Source of the DNA: Novosphingobium sp.
GTDB taxonomy: Bacteria > Pseudomonadota > Alphaproteobacteria > Sphingomonadales > Sphingomonadaceae
Assembly (NCBI GenBank): GCA_020446505.1
Contig: JAGREN010000020.1
Coordinates: 1-38,177 of the forward strand
Reading direction: 5' to 3'
DNA: 38,177 nucleotides
In this document: positions 8,345-16,408 of the stretch, piece after piece
Position numbering within the stretch: the stretch's first letter is position 1
How the letters are laid out: every line of letters begins with the position of its first letter
The notes under the pieces: model-generated
Told to the model about the DNA's origin: nothing
Database searches by the model: none
Seen by the model: only the letters and a program-made list of their open reading frames with translations
Made by a program: the position numbers and the translations under genes

Positions 8345-10147
8345 ATGTCGGCAGAACAGCCTTCGCAGTTCTATTTCACGCAGTTCGAAAATCGGGTGCC
8401 GCCCGAGCCGTTGCCGCGCTTGCCGGTGGTCGAACGGATCTGGCAGGTGCTCGCAGTCGCGGCGCTGCTGGCCGGTGGCTATTACATCTACTGGCGCTGG
8501 ACCAGTTCGCTCAACTGGGATGCACTGTGGTTTGCGATTCCGATGGTTCTGGCCGAGTCCTGCGCCTATTTCGGTCTGATCCTGTTCGTCATCAACCTTT
8601 GGCAGACGCGGGATTACGAGCAGCGCCAACCTCCCGCCTCTATCAACGATTGCCTTGCAGACCCGCTGCCGCAGGATCGCCCGGTCAGCGTCGACGTGTT
8701 CATCACGACCTACAACGAAGAGGTCGAACTCGTCCGCCTGTCGATCCGTGACGCCAAGGCGATCCGCCGACCGAACGGCGCTGTAGTCCAGGTCCATGTT
8801 CTCGACGACGGCCGCCGTGACGAAATGCGCGCGGTCGCTTTAGAGGAAGGCGTCAACTACATCTGTCGTGACAACAATGTAGGATTCAAGGCCGGCAACC
8901 TGCGCAATGCGATGGAGACGACGACCGGCGACTTCATCCTCATCTGCGATGCCGACACGCGCCCGTTTCCGACCATGCTGGAGCGAACGCTCGGCTACTT
9001 CCACGATCCCGACGTAGCGATCGTGCAGACCCCGCAATGGTTCTATGACTTGCCCGAAGGCATGGTGCTGAGCGACTGGCTCGGCCAGCGCGTCGGGAAA
9101 CCGGGACGCTGGCTCGGCAAGATGGTCGAAGGCGTGTTCGGCGAAATCCGCATCGGCGAAGACCCCTTCGTGAACGAGCCGGCGATCTTCTATGACGTGA
9201 TCCAGCGTCGCCGTAACCCGTTCAATGCCGCGTTCTGCTGCGGCGCCGGATCGCTCCACCGCCGCGAGGCCGTGATGATCGTGGCTCTGCGCGAATATTC
9301 GGACATGATCGGTTCGGCCACGAACAAGGACAGGCGCGCGGACGAAGCGGCGAGGGCGCTCGCGCGCTGGACGGCGGCGCAGGAGCAGGAACTCACGCCC
9401 TACAAGTTCCATGTCTCCGAAGACATCTATTCGACGATCGTCCTCCATCAGGACGAGGAGCGAAACTGGAAGACGGTGCTTCACCCCAACATCGAATCCC
9501 GGATGCTGTCGCCGCAGGACCTGCTGACCTGGACGATCCAGCGCTTCAAATATGCAGGCGGCAGCCTCGACATATTCTTCAACGACAACCCGGTGACCGC
9601 GCGCGGCATGAGCCTTGGCCAGCGACTGATGTACCTCAACACCTTCTGGTCCTATCTCGGCGCGGTCTGGAACCTTGTGTTCCTGATGGCGCCGATCATC
9701 TATTTCTTCACCGCAATCCCGCCGGTGAGTGCCTATACCGGCGACTTCTTCGCGCGGGCCTTGCCGTTCCTCGTCCTGCTCGAACTGGCGTTCCTCGCGG
9801 GAACATGGGGCGTTTCGGGTTACAAGGCCAAGGTTTCCTATCTTGCCAGCTTCCCGCTTTCTCTGCGTGCGCTGTGGACGGTGCTGCGCAAGCGCAAGAT
9901 TTCCTTCCCGGTAACGCCCAAGCAGCGCCAGGAAGGCAACTACATCGGACTTGTCTGGCCGCAGGCAGCGATCATGGTGCTGACCCTTGCGGGCTTCGCA
10001 TGGGCCGCTTTCGAAATTTCGGGCGGGCGGGGCGGCTATTCGCTCGGGGGGCTGATCGCCAACGGCCTGTGGGGGCTGAACAACGTGCTCGCCATGTCGA
10101 TCATGGTGCGCGCGGCCTTCTGGAAGCCGGACTACGAAGAGGCTTGA
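8345..10147 (+). CDS. Cellulose-synthase-like family 2 glycosyltransferase without PilZ domain
   Basis: The 600-residue inner-membrane protein has two N-terminal helices (about 32-90), a cytosolic GT-A domain and about five C-terminal helices. Catalytic motifs of processive beta-glycan synthases are present: TYNEE, LDD (D154/D155), the UDP-binding DAD (D202, D204), QTPQWFYD, and SED with likely general base D360. The acceptor-binding Q(Q/R)xRW motif appears as QRFKY (399-403). BcsA carries a C-terminal PilZ domain for c-di-GMP; this protein stops at the last helix (AFWKPDYEEA), so that control is absent. The product is probably a beta-linked exopolysaccharide, made from a UDP-sugar and extruded through the membrane. 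It could be cellulose, mixed-linkage glucan or another polymer. Start ATG 8345 follows GGAG by 13 nt; ATG 8315 is in frame and possible. The gene is followed 2 nt later by a small membrane protein gene. Confidence 0.88.
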   Translation: MSAEQPSQFYFTQFENRVPPEPLPRLPVVERIWQVLAVAALLAGGYYIYWRWTSSLNWDALWFAIPMVLAESCAYFGLILFVINLWQTRDYEQRQPPASINDCLADPLPQDRPVSVDVFITTYNEEVELVRLSIRDAKAIRRPNGAVVQVHVLDDGRRDEMRAVALEEGVNYICRDNNVGFKAGNLRNAMETTTGDFILICDADTRPFPTMLERTLGYFHDPDVAIVQTPQWFYDLPEGMVLSDWLGQRVGKPGRWLGKMVEGVFGEIRIGEDPFVNEPAIFYDVIQRRRNPFNAAFCCGAGSLHRREAVMIVALREYSDMIGSATNKDRRADEAARALARWTAAQEQELTPYKFHVSEDIYSTIVLHQDEERNWKTVLHPNIESRMLSPQDLLTWTIQRFKYAGGSLDIFFNDNPVTARGMSLGQRLMYLNTFWSYLGAVWNLVFLMAPIIYFFTAIPPVSAYTGDFFARALPFLVLLELAFLAGTWGVSGYKAKVSYLASFPLSLRALWTVLRKRKISFPVTPKQRQEGNYIGLVWPQAAIMVLTLAGFAWAAFEISGGRGGYSLGGLIANGLWGLNNVLAMSIMVRAAFWKPDYEEA

Positions 10148-10149
10148 TA

Positions 10150-10326
10150 ATGAGCGTGAGAAAGAACCTCGTGCGCGGTCGCAGCCATATCATCATGGCC
10201 CTGGCGCTGATTGTCGCGGGAACCGTGATCGTCCAGATCGAGGACGAGGCACTCCAGAAGGAAGTGGGCAAGGCACCACCCGATCACTTCAAGGCGCTGC
10301 ACGGCAAAACGGCCGCGAAGCCCTGA
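10150..10326 (+). CDS. Small single-pass membrane protein (58 aa) behind the glycosyltransferase
   Basis: ATG 10150 follows the glycosyltransferase stop by 2 nt (TGATAATG), so the two genes are probably translationally coupled. The product has a basic N-terminus (SVRKNLVRGR), one hydrophobic helix (about residues 12-29), then a short charged tail ending in KTAAKP. I do not recognise a family. Topology would be N-in with a periplasmic tail of about 28 residues. Placement suggests an accessory subunit of the glycan synthase, as small proteins accompany several bacterial polysaccharide synthases, but this is inference. Its stop faces the RsbW-like gene 3 nt away. Confidence 0.72.
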   Translation: MSVRKNLVRGRSHIIMALALIVAGTVIVQIEDEALQKEVGKAPPDHFKALHGKTAAKP

Positions 10327-10329
10327 AGA

Positions 10330-10761
10330 TCAGGCCTTGGGCAACGTCTTCACCATGCGCAGGCTATTGAGGCCGTCGCGGGTTTCGTAGTCTATACGGT
10401 CGACGCAGGCCTGCATTATGGCAATGCCCCTGCCGCTCTCCATGTCGAAGGATGGCATTTCGACGTCACCTTTCATCATGCCCTGCGGCATGGGAATTCC
10501 GCGATCGCAAAGAGAGACAGTCACGCTGGTTGCATCTGTCTCGATATGCATATCGAGCGAACCTTCGCCTGTTTCACCATAGCCGTGCTGGACGATGTTG
10601 TTCGCCGCTTCCACGAGCGCGAATTCGATATCGGTCGCCACTTCGGCAGGAAGTGCGAACTCGGCACAGAATGCCTGCAGTTCGGCCGCAAGCAGGCGTA
10701 CGTCCTCGTAGGTCGCTGCGACTTTCAGCGACCGGACAGCCCGCTCATTTGCTGAGGGCAA
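10330..10761 (-). CDS. RsbW-like anti-sigma/switch protein serine kinase
   Basis: The protein is a GHKL-fold ATPase of the RsbW/SpoIIAB type (HATPase_c_2). Visible ATP-site motifs are EFALVEAANNIVQHGYG (N box with E and two N), CDRGIPMP (G1) and GRGIAIM (G2). It should phosphorylate the Ser of the STAS protein encoded just upstream and sequester a target in the unphosphorylated state. No good ATG exists near the domain start. TTG 10761 is preceded at 6 nt by a perfect AGGAGG (10768-10773) and gives 143 residues; ATG 10779 would add six. Either start lies inside the STAS gene, so translation is coupled. Sigma-B is not known in alphaproteobacteria, so the partner is probably not a sigma factor of that class. 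Confidence 0.88.
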   Translation of the reverse strand: MPSANERAVRSLKVAATYEDVRLLAAELQAFCAEFALPAEVATDIEFALVEAANNIVQHGYGETGEGSLDMHIETDATSVTVSLCDRGIPMPQGMMKGDVEMPSFDMESGRGIAIMQACVDRIDYETRDGLNSLRMVKTLPKA

Positions 10762-11077
10762 CGCGGGCCTCCTCGACATCGTCGAAGATTTCGAAGACCC
10801 GATCCAGCCGCGTGAGTTGGAAGAGGCGCAACGTGGAGGAGTTGAGCCCTGCCACTGCGAGCTTCCCGTCACGCGGCATCATCTTGAGCAGCGACACGAT
10901 GGCGCCAAGTCCAGTGCTGTCGACGAAGGCGACCTCGCTGAAGTCGACGATGATGAGGCGCATGTCCTCGCTGATTTCCTCGCTGAGCCGCGCCTTGAAT
11001 TCGGGTGCGGCGGCGGCGTCGAGCCGTTCCATCGGCAAACGCAGGACAAAGATGTCGTGATCTTGCGGCATGGTCAT
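10745..11077 (-). CDS. STAS-domain anti-sigma factor antagonist (RsbV-like)
   Basis: The 110-residue protein is a single STAS domain. The phospho-acceptor is S54 in FVDSTGLGAI, the conserved DS(T/S)GL loop. The N-terminal strand has PMERLDAAAAPEFKARL. It should be phosphorylated by the adjacent RsbW-like kinase and dephosphorylated by the adjacent PP2C phosphatase. Its ATG overlaps the phosphatase stop (ATGA at 11074-11077) and its 3' end overlaps the kinase start, which makes a tightly coupled three-gene unit in the order phosphatase-antagonist-kinase. Confidence 0.93.
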   Translation of the reverse strand: MTMPQDHDIFVLRLPMERLDAAAAPEFKARLSEEISEDMRLIIVDFSEVAFVDSTGLGAIVSLLKMMPRDGKLAVAGLNSSTLRLFQLTRLDRVFEIFDDVEEARVALSK

Positions 11078-12258
11078 TCCTGTTCCCGATAGTCCAGCAC
11101 GAGCACGGAGATATCATCTGCGGCGCCCTCAGGCCCAATCAATTCGGCCAGCTCGCGGTCCAGTTGCCCAAGCGCCTCGCAAAGCGGGCGCGCGGAGCGG
11201 TCAGAGAGGATATTTTCGAGCCTGTCGGCTGGCTCGCCTTCGAGCCCGTCGGAATGAACGACGAGCGCCGAGCCTGGAGCCAGGGCAAATTCGCAAACGT
11301 CGAACTGGCTGTCCTCGAACCATCCAAGCGGGAACGAGCCCTCGATATCCAGCGTCTCGACCATGCCCCCTCGCACCATCATCGGCTGTGGATGTCCGGC
11401 GCGGATCATCCAGCCGCGCTGCTGTTCCGGTGCGACCAAACCGCACAGGATCGTGGCGTATGTTTCCCCTTCGTCGGCTGCCAGTTCCTGGTTCAGCCCT
11501 TCCATCGCCCGTCGCAGCGCTTCGGGGCTGGATGGGGCGAGACCTTTCAACCGGTGGTGGATGTGAAACGATTCCAGCGCGGCGGGCACGCCATGGCCCC
11601 GCACATCGACCACGAAGAACAGCGTAGCGCCGCCATCGACCTGGCATACGCCGATAGAATCGCCACCTAGCTGCATGGCAGGCTGGTAGATCGTGGATAC
11701 TTCGAGCGGACCGATCCGCGCGCCACCCGGAAGCAGCCGACGATGAAGGGCCGCGGCCGCTTCAAGGTCGGCGCGGACATGATCGAGGGCGGCGCGGGTT
11801 TCGCGATGAGCCTGTGCAATCATGCGGTTGCGCTCTTCGAGCCGCCTGCGCTGGCGCAAGTTGCGCCGCGCCGAACCGATGGCGAGTTCGAGGTGGATGG
11901 GTTCGAACGGCTTGTAGAGGAAATCGTCGGCACCCGCTTCCATCGCGCGGCGGATAGTTTCCGATTCCGCTCGGGCGGTCATCATCACGATATGCATGTA
12001 GGATCCGTCGCGCGCGGACTTGCGCAGGCGACGGGTCAGATCGATGCCGTCGATACCCGGCAATTGCCAGTCGATCACCAGCATTTCATAGGTGTTTTCG
12101 AGCACTGCGCCGAGCGCCACCGAACCGTCGCCGACGCTGCGCACGGTGCATCCTGCCTGTTCGAGCATGATCGAGAGGTATTCGGCCTGCAACTCGTCAT
12201 CCTCGACCACGAGGACGCTGAGGGGACGATCCATTTGCAGGGATGGAAATTCGAGCAT
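11074..12258 (-). CDS. Response regulator with C-terminal PP2C (RsbU/SpoIIE-type) phosphatase
   Basis: The 394-residue protein begins with a receiver domain (about 13-130), with acidic pocket VVEDD, phospho-acceptor D63 (VIDWQLPGIDG) and Lys in LYKPFEP. A coiled coil rich in Arg and Glu (about 135-185) follows, then an SpoIIE/PP2C phosphatase domain. Metal-binding motifs are GGDSIG, VVDVRGHGVPAA and AADDISVLVLD. The predicted role is phosphorylation-dependent dephosphorylation of the STAS protein, setting the partner switch. Start ATG 12258 has GGAGGA 4 nt upstream; the frame stays open to 12348 without family similarity. The upstream input is likely the hybrid kinase and Hpt protein encoded divergently. 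The arrangement resembles the HptB-HsbR-HsbA pathway of Pseudomonas, although there kinase and phosphatase are on one protein. Confidence 0.92.
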   Translation of the reverse strand: MLEFPSLQMDRPLSVLVVEDDELQAEYLSIMLEQAGCTVRSVGDGSVALGAVLENTYEMLVIDWQLPGIDGIDLTRRLRKSARDGSYMHIVMMTARAESETIRRAMEAGADDFLYKPFEPIHLELAIGSARRNLRQRRRLEERNRMIAQAHRETRAALDHVRADLEAAAALHRRLLPGGARIGPLEVSTIYQPAMQLGGDSIGVCQVDGGATLFFVVDVRGHGVPAALESFHIHHRLKGLAPSSPEALRRAMEGLNQELAADEGETYATILCGLVAPEQQRGWMIRAGHPQPMMVRGGMVETLDIEGSFPLGWFEDSQFDVCEFALAPGSALVVHSDGLEGEPADRLENILSDRSARPLCEALGQLDRELAELIGPEGAADDISVLVLDYREQE

Positions 12259-12465
12259 CGATCCTCCGCGGGCAACGCTGAACCTGACTGCGGTCCAGAC
12301 CCGCCATGCCCGACAATTCCTAGCATCGTACTGGTTACTATTTGGCAAACTTTACCTGTTAGATCCCGGCTTGCAGGCGCGTGGATCATGCGATGCTAGG
12401 GGTGATCGGGCCGAGGGCCCCGACACTGCCGACAAGGTCAGATTGACGGCCCCGGGACCTCTGCA
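12259..12465. promoter_or_regulatory. Divergent promoter region between phosphatase and BcsS-like genes
   Basis: These 207 bp separate two divergent operons. On the minus strand a TTGCCA (12343-12348) lies 17 bp before a poor -10 candidate (12320-12325), which could serve the phosphatase operon. The central part (about 12330-12362) is more AT-rich than its surroundings. No clear operator palindrome was found. Confidence 0.35.
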
Positions 12466-13164
12466 ATGAATAGATCGCGACTGTTTCTTCTTCTAGTCGG
12501 CTTCGGCCTGTACGGGACGCTGGCCAGTCCGGCGCTTGCGCAGGACTCCGGCGTGGTGTTTGCAGGTGGAACCGTGAGCGACGGCGTGTCTGCCTTTGCC
12601 GGCGGCGTCGTCTCGCTGCCGGGAGCGCGGCTTGGCGACGGCCTGGCGATCCGCGGCACGGTAAACGGGGGCACCTATCACTACCGCACACAAGGTGTGC
12701 GGATCGATGCCGAATACTACGGCGGCGAAGTCGCTATGGTCTACCAGACATCGGGCGCGTGGGGCTGGGCAAACGCTTCCGTCGGCGCGCGCGTGACCGA
12801 TACGAACCTCGATCCGTTCGATCCGGCCAACCGTCTAGAAGGCACCAGGTACGATCTCGCGCTGCAGGCCGAAGGGGTCGCGGGCAAGGACTGGCGGCTG
12901 CGCTGGTTCGGTTCGCTCGGCGTGTTCGACGAAACCTATAACCTGCAGGCCGGTCTTGGCAGGAAGATTGGCGACGACGAAACCTATGCCGGTCTTGAAG
13001 TGGGACTGCAGGGCGATCCAAGTTACCGGACCGGCACAGGCGGGATCTTCATCGAAACGGGGCTCGGCAAGGGCTGGAATGGGCGACTTTCCGGCGGGCT
13101 CAGCGAGCAGGCAGCGCGCGGCGCCAAGCCCTATGCCTCGATCGGTGTTTCACATGTTTTCTGA
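12466..13164 (+). CDS. BcsS-like outer-membrane protein (cellulose biosynthesis protein family)
   Basis: The 232-residue protein has a signal peptide (cleavage near ALA/QDS, residue 26). The rest is a run of amphipathic beta strands rich in Gly, Tyr and Trp ending with a terminal Phe (SIGVSHVF), as in small outer-membrane barrels. Segments such as FAGGTVSDGVSAFAGGVVSLPG and GGTYHY resemble the BcsS family found beside cellulose genes in alphaproteobacteria. A pore or secretion-related role for the polysaccharide made by the GT2 enzyme is likely but not shown. It lies divergent from the partner-switch operon and its 3' end overlaps the histidine kinase start by 11 nt, so signalling and export components are expressed together. 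Confidence 0.72.
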   Translation: MNRSRLFLLLVGFGLYGTLASPALAQDSGVVFAGGTVSDGVSAFAGGVVSLPGARLGDGLAIRGTVNGGTYHYRTQGVRIDAEYYGGEVAMVYQTSGAWGWANASVGARVTDTNLDPFDPANRLEGTRYDLALQAEGVAGKDWRLRWFGSLGVFDETYNLQAGLGRKIGDDETYAGLEVGLQGDPSYRTGTGGIFIETGLGKGWNGRLSGGLSEQAARGAKPYASIGVSHVF

Positions 13165-15676
13165 GCCGGGCAACAGCACCAGCCGTATTGGTGCCGTCCG
13201 CCGAAAGTTCCTCACGATCGCGGCCGTGAGCATTCCGGCAATCATCCTTGTCTTCGGCTTCGTTCTCTATCGTCAGTTCCAGGGCGCGGAGCATTTCCGC
13301 ATGGAAGTCGAGCGGTCGCACCAGCGAAGCGCACAGATCCAGTCACTGTTGTCAGCGCTCAAGGACCTTGAAACTGGCCAGCGCGGCTATCTTATCACCG
13401 GTCAGGAGCGCTTCCTCGAACCCTATCGAGACGGTGATCGGCAAATTGACCGCACTTTGGCAAAACTCGATTCGATGATGTCGAACGACGAGGACGCCAT
13501 GCGCGACCTCGCGATGCTCAAGCGCCTCTCGGCAGATAAGCAGGCATTCGCGGACCGGGCTGTCGAACTTCAGCAATCGGGTGATCGCAGCAGCGCAATG
13601 CAGGCAATCGCCTCCGGCGAAGGCAAGCGCTCGATGGATGCCATTCGCGCTCTGGCCGGGCACATGCTCGATCAAGAAGCCGTGATGCTCAAGGTTGCCT
13701 CCCGTGAACTGGAAACAGCGTCGCGGCAGATGCAGATTGTGGCCTATTCGCTGCTATCGGCACTGCTGCTGCTACTCATTGCATCGAGCGCTTACATTTT
13801 TCGTGCAATGGAGGCGCGGCGGATTGCCCTGGCGAAATGGCACGATGCATCCCGCAGGCGCGAGGCGATCCTCAACAGCGCGATGGACGCCATCCTCACG
13901 CTCAATCCCAGCGGTACAATCGAATCGGTGAACAGCGCCGCGCTCGACATGTTCGGTTATCCGCAGGAAGACCTCGTCCGCCGTGACGTCGGGCGCCTGT
14001 TCGATCCGCCTGCGCAGATCGGCGTCATCGCACAGGCACTCAAAGACCTGAATATCGAGCCGGGCCGACCTGGCGAAATGCGTGAGCTCAGGCTGCGGCG
14101 GCAGGACGGTTCCCGCTTCCCCAGCGATGTCGCCATATCCGCGATGCAGCTTGAAAGCGGGATCAGTTATGTGGCGGTCGTGCGCGACATTACCGAGCGC
14201 AAGCGCGTGGAACAGCTCAAGTCGGAATTCGTCTCCACAGTGAGCCACGAGTTGCGCACGCCGCTCACCTCGATTTCAGGCGCACTCGGCCTGCTTGCAG
14301 GCGGCGCTGCCGGTGAGATCGGTGCCAAGCCGCTTCACCTTATCGAGATCGCCCGCAAGAACTGCGACCGTCTGGTGCGGCTCATCAACGATATCCTCGA
14401 TATCGAAAAGATCGCGTCCGGGCGAATGCGCTTTGAAAACCGCGATGTCGGTCTGCATGAAATCGTCGCCGAAGCTATGGCCGCCAATCAGGGGTTTGCC
14501 GACGGGTTTGGCGTTCACCTGAGCCTGACGGGCGGCGCTGGGCTCATGGTTCACGCCGATCCCGACAGGCTCAATCAGGTCGTCACCAACCTGGTCTCGA
14601 ATGCCGTCAAGTTTTCACCGCCTGACGGCACGGTCGAAGTCGTTATCGAGCCGGGCCCGGTCATGCACCGCATCAGCGTGCGCGATCATGGCGACGGTAT
14701 TCCCGAAGCCTTCCGCAGCCGCATTTTCGACAAGTTCGCCCAGGCCGATGCCTCCGATTCGAAGGCGAAGGGCGGCACCGGTCTCGGACTGTCCATCGTG
14801 CGCGAGATCGTCACGCGCATGAGCGGCAGGGTCTCATTCGAAAGCGAGGAGGGTTCGGGCACGATCTTCCACGTCGATCTGCCCAACGCGGCGCTCGAGC
14901 TTGCGCCCATCGCTCACTCCCGGCGTTCGATCCTGCTGGTTGGCGGACACGGATCGCTGTTCGACGGGCTAGGATCGGAGCTCTCGGGCAAGGGCATTGC
15001 GATCAGCAACGCCAGCGATCCCCGGAACGCGCTCGAGATCCTCGCGAAGCGGTCCTTCACCGCAGTCCTGCTCCTGCTCGACGATCCGTCCGATGCCGAA
15101 TCCGGCGAACACGCGCATTTCCGCGCGCGGCTTGCCGAACAGCAGATACCCGTCATCTCGATCCACGACGCCCAGGACATGGCAGACGCGCAGAGCAATT
15201 CGATTGTCGTGCTCGATCTCAAACAGCGCCCGCCATCGGTTGACGCGCTGATTGGTGCCGTCAACGAAATGGCGCGCAGCGGCGAACACCGGCCGCGGGT
15301 GCTCCACGTCGATGACGACCCCGATATCCTCAATCTCGTGGCCACCGCTCTGGCCGACCATGCTCTGGTGCTTTCGACTCGTTCGATCGCGGCGGCGCGG
15401 GCCGTGTTGCGCACGTCGCCGGTCGATCTCGCCATTCTCGATCTGGCGCTCGAAGACGGTTGCGGCGCGGAACTGATCCCCGATCTGGAACGGCGCGAAG
15501 GCGGAGCGGTCCAGACCATCATCTTCTCGGCGCAGGATTGCGACGACCAGACGGCGCGCGCGGTTTCCGCGCATTTCGTCAAGGCCAGCACTCCACTCAG
15601 CCGGCTCGTTGAAGCTGTCGAACATCTGGCGGAGCGTCGGCGCAGCGAGGCAAGCGAAGCGAGCGAGGCAGCATGA
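13154..15676 (+). CDS. Hybrid sensor histidine kinase (CHASE3-PAS-HisKA-HATPase-REC-REC)
   Basis: The 840-residue inner-membrane protein has TM1 (about 19-40) and a periplasmic CHASE3 domain with the hallmark LKDLETGQRGYLITGQERFLEPY. TM2 (about 197-219), a PAS domain (AILNSAMDAILTLNPSG) and a HisKA domain with H365 in SHELRTPLTS follow. HATPase motifs are NLVSNAVKFSPP, DHGDGIP and GGTGLGLSIV. Two receiver folds end the chain: the first lacks the usual acidic pocket and appears degenerate (LLVGGHGSLFD), the second has HVDDDPD and phospho-acceptor D763 (AILDLALEDG). ATG 13154 lies inside the BcsS-like gene. The stop overlaps the next gene by ATGA. The signal is unknown. Output probably runs through the following receiver and Hpt proteins to the REC-PP2C phosphatase. 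Confidence 0.92.
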   Translation: MFSEPGNSTSRIGAVRRKFLTIAAVSIPAIILVFGFVLYRQFQGAEHFRMEVERSHQRSAQIQSLLSALKDLETGQRGYLITGQERFLEPYRDGDRQIDRTLAKLDSMMSNDEDAMRDLAMLKRLSADKQAFADRAVELQQSGDRSSAMQAIASGEGKRSMDAIRALAGHMLDQEAVMLKVASRELETASRQMQIVAYSLLSALLLLLIASSAYIFRAMEARRIALAKWHDASRRREAILNSAMDAILTLNPSGTIESVNSAALDMFGYPQEDLVRRDVGRLFDPPAQIGVIAQALKDLNIEPGRPGEMRELRLRRQDGSRFPSDVAISAMQLESGISYVAVVRDITERKRVEQLKSEFVSTVSHELRTPLTSISGALGLLAGGAAGEIGAKPLHLIEIARKNCDRLVRLINDILDIEKIASGRMRFENRDVGLHEIVAEAMAANQGFADGFGVHLSLTGGAGLMVHADPDRLNQVVTNLVSNAVKFSPPDGTVEVVIEPGPVMHRISVRDHGDGIPEAFRSRIFDKFAQADASDSKAKGGTGLGLSIVREIVTRMSGRVSFESEEGSGTIFHVDLPNAALELAPIAHSRRSILLVGGHGSLFDGLGSELSGKGIAISNASDPRNALEILAKRSFTAVLLLLDDPSDAESGEHAHFRARLAEQQIPVISIHDAQDMADAQSNSIVVLDLKQRPPSVDALIGAVNEMARSGEHRPRVLHVDDDPDILNLVATALADHALVLSTRSIAAARAVLRTSPVDLAILDLALEDGCGAELIPDLERREGGAVQTIIFSAQDCDDQTARAVSAHFVKASTPLSRLVEAVEHLAERRRSEASEASEAA

Positions 15677-16038
15677 CCATTCGCATTCTCCACGTCGATG
15701 ATGAGCCCGATATTCGCGAAATCGTGGGGCTGGCACTCGAACTCGATCCGCGCTTCGAGGTCGTTGCCGCGCCTTCGGGGGCCGAAGGACTGGAACGCCT
15801 CGACGAAGGCGGGTTCAATCTCGTCTTGCTCGACATGATGATGCCCGAGATGGACGGTCCGGCAACCTTCGCAGCCATGCGCGAGCGCAGTATGGGCAAC
15901 GTTCCGGTGGTCTTCATGACGGCGCGGGCGCAGGCCGAGCAGAGCGAGAAGCTCATTGCTCTTGACGCGGTTGGTGTGATCGCCAAGCCTTTCGATCCGC
16001 TGACTCTCGCCAGTGAGCTGGAGGCTTTCCTGCCGTGA
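15673..16038 (+). CDS. Single-domain response regulator (CheY-like receiver)
   Basis: The 121-residue protein is one receiver domain with acidic pocket HVDDEPD, phospho-acceptor D54 (LVLLDMMMPEMDG), the switch Thr in FMTARA and Lys in IAKPFDP. There is no output domain. It overlaps the kinase gene by ATGA (15673-15676) and the Hpt gene by GTGA (16035-16038). It is probably an intermediate or phosphate sink in the relay between the hybrid kinase and the Hpt protein. Confidence 0.95.
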   Translation: MTIRILHVDDEPDIREIVGLALELDPRFEVVAAPSGAEGLERLDEGGFNLVLLDMMMPEMDGPATFAAMRERSMGNVPVVFMTARAQAEQSEKLIALDAVGVIAKPFDPLTLASELEAFLP

Positions 16039-16346
16039 GCGCGCTGGAAGACCGGCTCGTCTCCCTGAAAGCGCGATTTCTTGAACGCGCAAGGGACGAT
16101 CTTCGCACATTCGAAGCGATAGATACGAGCGCTCCGATGGCCGAGTGTGACCGGCAGAACCTCGTTAATTCGAGCCACAAACTTGCAGGGCTAAGCGGGA
16201 CGCTTGGATATTCGGAAATTTCAGCAGCTGCATCCGCGCTCGAATCGGCGCTCATTTCGGGGGCAGGGGAACATTCATTCGATGCCGAGTTGGCTTGTCT
16301 GAAGCAAGTCCTGCATGGCGCGACCAAGGTCGACCCTGCCAACTGA
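16035..16346 (+). CDS. Hpt (histidine phosphotransfer) domain protein
   Basis: The 103-residue all-helical protein carries the Hpt signature with phosphorylatable H48 in NSSHKLAGLSGTLGY. It starts with GTG at 16035, overlapping the receiver stop. It should shuttle phosphate between receiver domains, most plausibly from the hybrid kinase D763 or the stand-alone receiver to the REC-PP2C protein encoded divergently about 4 kb upstream. The route is inferred from neighbourhood only. It is the last gene of the bcsS-like/kinase operon. Confidence 0.9.
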   Translation: MSALEDRLVSLKARFLERARDDLRTFEAIDTSAPMAECDRQNLVNSSHKLAGLSGTLGYSEISAAASALESALISGAGEHSFDAELACLKQVLHGATKVDPAN

Positions 16347-16408
16347 CAAGCGCAAAATCGGGAAGCGCGCTGAATCAGGAAGCAAACATCTGTAAAATCA
16401 CAGGAAAG

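Noticed and set aside
7842..8579. Plus-strand open frame across the dioxygenase-glycosyltransferase gap
   Set aside because: It overlaps both real genes on either side, has no ribosome binding site and encodes a low-quality Arg/Ser-rich sequence; the gap is treated as non-coding.
10330..11077. Partner-switch genes as control of a sigma-B-like factor
   Set aside because: No sigma factor gene is present in the block, and alphaproteobacteria use PhyR-NepR-EcfG for general stress.
14914..16110. A 398-codon minus-strand open frame
   Set aside because: It is opposite the kinase and receiver genes, and its product is Ser/Arg-rich without motifs.
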